8,157 bases of DNA from DATKSS01 sp035533335. Its GTDB lineage: Bacteria > Chloroflexota > Dormibacteria > Dormibacterales > Dormibacteraceae. This document shows, piece by piece, positions 6,065-8,157 of the stretch. The DNA lies in NCBI GenBank assembly GCA_035533335.1, contig DATLUC010000153.1:1-8157 (forward strand), read 5' to 3'. Position numbers and translations under genes: made by a program. The number at the start of each line of letters is the position of its first letter. Within the stretch, counting starts at the first letter, position 1. The notes below the pieces were generated by a model that searched no databases, was not told the DNA's origin, and worked only from the letters and a program-made list of their open reading frames with translations.

Positions 6065-6470
6065 TTAGAAGGAGACCGCTTCTCCGATCGAGTTCTGACT
6101 CTGGTAGAGGTTGCCGCCAGCGCCGATGATTTGAGCCAGCGCCGGGGTGGCGGCGGTGAATTTGATAAAGACCACCACTTGGATGCCGTACCCGCCGCCT
6201 GGCTCGGGCCGGTGCGCACGGCGACGCAGGCAATCTGCGTGCCGGAGAACTTAGTCGGCGCGCGTCCGCTGGGATCGCCGCAGGCACTGCCAGAGCTGGT
6301 GCACACGCCGTACACTTGGCCCGGACCCTCCTGGCCCCATGCCGCGACTGTGTTTGGTGTGCCGGTGTTGGGCTCATCGCGATCAGCTGATCCGATATCG
6401 CTTGTATCCGAGATGATGGCCATGCGTGCGCCGGCTGTTGAGATCCCCGCAAGTTCCCGCCCGAACGCTC
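6065..6470 (-). pseudogene. Remnant of a TadE-like pilus or secreted protein, frameshifted and 5'-truncated
   Basis: Two minus-strand frames join into one protein-like sequence. The first frame reads FGRELAGISTAGARMAIISD ... KFSGTQIACVAVRTG. The second reads YGIQVVVFIKFTAATPALAQ ... NSIGEAVSF and ends at the TAA at 6065-6067. Restoring one C in the CCC run at 6191-6193 connects them as SQAAGYGIQ. The pattern resembles the TadE-like family after its membrane helix: an FGR...GAR segment, a Cys-containing middle, then a V-rich strand ending xFxxxTP. The assignment is from recalled pattern and is moderate at best. The hydrophobic N-terminal helix expected for TadE is absent; an in-frame TGA lies just before ERAFGREL and no upstream frame offers a membrane segment. 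An ATG at 6423 could start only the fragment. Codon choice in both pieces looks native (GC-ending). The opposite-strand 174-codon frame over this region is its shadow. Gene-free bases 6471-6552 hold only a 10-bp palindrome, GAGGCGCCTC (6497-6506). Confidence 0.45.
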
Positions 6471-6567
6471 GTTCTCATGTTCAGGGAGTCCGACTTGAGG
6501 CGCCTCGGGCCTCGTCGGCGTATCTCCAGGCCAGGTTGGCGTCCACTCACGTGAAGAGGAGATCAAG

Positions 6568-6876
6568 ATGAGCGTCCGTAAAGTTGCGATTCGCAGGAGA
6601 GCCGGAGCCGACTCGGACCAAGAATCGCCCAAGCGGAAGCGCGCCTGGCTCTTCTGGTTACTCACGTTCGGTGCAGGAATAATCTCAGCGCTCGTCGTTC
6701 TGGTCGGCCCCGGCCTGTGGGCTGATCTGGAGACGTCCATCGCCACTCAAAGCAGTTCCGCCGCCCAGTCCATCAAAGCTCGTGCCCTGTTTCCGGCGAT
6801 CGGGGTCGTGCACAAGGTGGTCACTGTCTACGATCCTCCGCCCACCGCGCGGCCAAGCCCGCCACCCGATGACTGA
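6568..6876 (+). CDS. Small single-pass membrane protein, function unknown
   Basis: This 102-residue protein is the first gene of a three-gene overlapping operon ending in ApbE. The N-terminal 26 residues are basic (RRRAGADS ... KRKRAW), followed by one membrane helix at about 27-49 (WLFWLLTFGAGIISALVVLVGPGLW) and an outside segment ending in a Pro-rich tail, YDPPPTARPSPPPDD. By the positive-inside rule the N terminus is cytoplasmic. No domain is recognised, and there is no cysteine, haem motif or flavinylation-type S/TGAT motif. A strong Shine-Dalgarno, GAGGAGAT, lies 6 bases before the ATG at 6568, which fixes the start. The next gene begins 8 bases before this stop, so translation is coupled. 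The placement suggests a structural or assembly part of a membrane redox system, by inference from ApbE only. Confidence 0.75.
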   Translation: MSVRKVAIRRRAGADSDQESPKRKRAWLFWLLTFGAGIISALVVLVGPGLWADLETSIATQSSSAAQSIKARALFPAIGVVHKVVTVYDPPPTARPSPPPDD

Positions 6877-7282
6877 CGGTCAGCTGGTCGAACCGTGGTC
6901 GCCCAGTCCAGATGAGCCGGCTGGACTGACGACCTACGGATCCGACCCGGCCACCCGCGACCGGGCGCTCTGGATCGTCCGTCTGGGCACTCTGGGGGGC
7001 GTGGTGAGCGCCCTCGGCTTGAGCTGGCTCTTCTCCGGTCTTGCCCAGGCGTACTTCTCTGGCAAGCTGCCCGCTCCACCGTCGTCCGTCACGGCGACGG
7101 TGCCGGTCGCTGCAGCTCCGGTTCAAACCACACCGACAGTGGTGCAGACGGTGGTCCACGTCCCGTATGGCGCTCCCGCTCCTTCAGGCTCGACGCCGGG
7201 CCCCCCGTCGCAGGGTCCCGCAGCGGCCCCTCAGCCGGCTCCTCCACCGGTTTGCTACTCCACGCCCTCCAAGCCGTGCTGA
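6869..7282 (+). CDS. Small membrane protein with a long Pro-rich extracytoplasmic tail
   Basis: This is a 137-residue protein. An N-terminal cytoplasmic stretch (1-33) is followed by one membrane helix at about 34-60 (LWIVRLGTLGGVVSALGLSW), then an Ala/Pro/Thr/Val-rich tail (67-128) ending in PPVCYSTPSKPC. The only two cysteines (C129, C137) sit in the last nine residues and could form a disulfide or hold a ligand; that is inference. The long tail looks like a spacer holding the C-terminal end away from the membrane. No known domain is recognised. The start is ATG 6869, overlapping the previous stop by 8 bases; a longer frame from 6782 would run over the preceding gene and is rejected. The ApbE start overlaps this stop by 7 bases, so all three genes look co-translated. 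Confidence 0.75.
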   Translation: MTDGQLVEPWSPSPDEPAGLTTYGSDPATRDRALWIVRLGTLGGVVSALGLSWLFSGLAQAYFSGKLPAPPSSVTATVPVAAAPVQTTPTVVQTVVHVPYGAPAPSGSTPGPPSQGPAAAPQPAPPPVCYSTPSKPC

Positions 7283-8157
7283 GCTCGGACTCGTTCACCG
7301 GCATGGGCACGACCAATACTGTCGCCGTCGACGACGGAGCCGCGCTGCCTGCTGCGATGGCCATCGTCCAGGCGAAGATCCAGGAGATCGATGAAGCCTG
7401 CAGCCGGTTCCGCCCGAACTCTGAGCTGTCCCGCCTCAACGCCCGCAGCGGCTGCGGCGACGTTCTGCTTTCTCCTTTGCTGGAGGAGGCCATCGTGGCC
7501 GCGCTATGCTCGGCAGAGATGACCGGAGGGCTGGTCGACCTCACCGTCGGTAGGTGCGTGGAGGACGCCGGGTATACGGTCACCTTCCGCGACCTGCCCG
7601 CAGAAGGACCTCCTCTTGAGCTTCGCACGCGCCGGGTGATCGGGTGGCGAGCGCTGACCTACCAACCCGCGGCCCACACGATGCGGCTGCCCGCCGGCGT
7701 CGGGCTCGACCTTGGGGCCAGCGGCAAAGCGTGGGCGGCAGACCGGGCCGCTGACGCCGTGGCGAGCAAGCTTGGAGTTTCGGTCCTGGTCAGCTGCGGA
7801 GGCGACGTCGCGGTCTGCGGGCCGGCGCCGCAGGGCGGTTGGCCGATCCGGGTGGCCGTAGACGTCGACGCTGTCGAAGGCCAAGATGTCGTCGTCTTCG
7901 ACGGCGGGCTCGCCACCTCAGGCACCACCTCACGCCGCTGGCGGCGCGGTGGGATCGAGTTCCACCACATCATCGATCCTTCCACAGGCCTGCCGGCGCA
8001 GACGCCCTGGGCGATGGTGTCAGTGGCCGCGGCGACCTGCGTGGAGGCCAACGCGGCTGCCACCGCGGCCTTGATCATGGGCCACAGCGCACCTGCCTGG
8101 CTCGACGACCTCAAGCTTCCAGCGCGTCTCGTCGATGCCTCGGGTGAGGTCCGGTTC
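7276..8157 (+). CDS. apbE: FAD:protein FMN transferase (ApbE family), 3' end outside the window
   Basis: ApbE attaches FMN from FAD to a Thr or Ser of a partner redox protein. The frame is open to the window edge (294 codons), so nearly the whole domain is present. Motifs in order: SFTGMGTTNTVAV (6-18), EACSRFRPNSELSRLNA (40-56), TGGLVDLTVG (83-92), VGLDLGASGKAWAADRAADAV (142-162), LVSCGGDVAV (171-180), GLATSGTTSRRW (211-222), FHHIIDPSTGLP (229-240) and VEANAAATAALIMG (256-269). In the last motif the Asp usual in AD..ATA (a metal ligand in characterised members) is Asn259. I recall ANxAxTA in other actinobacterial members, so the enzyme is probably still active. There is no signal peptide or lipobox from the chosen GTG at 7276 (7-base overlap with the upstream stop); TTG 7252 is a weaker alternative. 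It carries seven cysteines, an unusual number. The flavinylated partner is not in the window; FMN-binding or ferric-reductase-like genes often lie next to such genes. Confidence 0.93.
   Translation, partial: MLSSDSFTGMGTTNTVAVDDGAALPAAMAIVQAKIQEIDEACSRFRPNSELSRLNARSGCGDVLLSPLLEEAIVAALCSAEMTGGLVDLTVGRCVEDAGYTVTFRDLPAEGPPLELRTRRVIGWRALTYQPAAHTMRLPAGVGLDLGASGKAWAADRAADAVASKLGVSVLVSCGGDVAVCGPAPQGGWPIRVAVDVDAVEGQDVVVFDGGLATSGTTSRRWRRGGIEFHHIIDPSTGLPAQTPWAMVSVAAATCVEANAAATAALIMGHSAPAWLDDLKLPARLVDASGEVRF

Noticed and set aside
6047..6571. 174-codon plus-strand open frame
   Set aside because: The opposite strand gives a much more protein-like reading (TadE-like pieces) once one base is restored, and this frame has no recognisable motif.
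5571..6746. 391-codon minus-strand open frame
   Set aside because: Opposite the kinase ATPase domain and out of frame with the TadE-like pieces; Arg/Pro/Ser-rich with no motif.

Overview
The window is high-GC DNA with overlapping genes (8-base, 7-base and single-base overlaps), an OmpR-type two-component pair of actinobacterial style, a small secreted acidic protein and an ApbE-type flavin transferase. This suggests a soil or environmental actinobacterium, or a neighbouring high-GC Gram-positive-like lineage. The sequence alone does not allow a genus call.

Layout. 58-1606 is an IS110-family insertion sequence. Its recombinase (371-1597) carries two compensating single-base indels, so it is probably dead as read. 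The ~300-base left end is noncoding and rich in hairpins, as expected for a bridge RNA, and it carries a 7-base match to the right end that fits a donor guide. 1607-1868 is noncoding. Two minus-strand genes follow: a short EreA/ChaN-like (Tiki superfamily) protein (1869-2501) and a DUF6624 protein (2708-3247). 3248-3532 is noncoding apart from a direct repeat and a perfect 15-bp GC-rich hairpin, the likely terminator of the next gene.

3533-6014 is a regulatory locus. A small secreted acidic protein (minus strand) is divergent from a response regulator and sensor kinase that are translationally coupled (plus strand). The shared intergenic region carries a 9-bp direct repeat with an 11-bp period, the geometry expected for an OmpR/PhoB-type dimer, so the regulator plausibly controls itself and the secreted protein.

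6065-6470 (minus) is a previously hidden coding remnant. Two reading frames joined by one missing C in a CCC run give a sequence resembling the periplasmic C-terminal part of a TadE-like pilus protein, with no N-terminal membrane helix. 6568-8157 is a tightly overlapping plus-strand operon: two small single-pass membrane proteins (the second with a Pro-rich tail ending in two cysteines) and ApbE, an FAD:protein FMN transferase that runs off the window. It probably serves a membrane or extracytoplasmic flavin redox system whose flavinylated partner lies outside the window.

No complete undescribed system is evident. The points most worth a second look are the inferred bridge RNA with its donor-guide match, the phased operator, the cryptic TadE-like fragment, and the pattern of homopolymer frameshifts, which may be decay or sequencing error.
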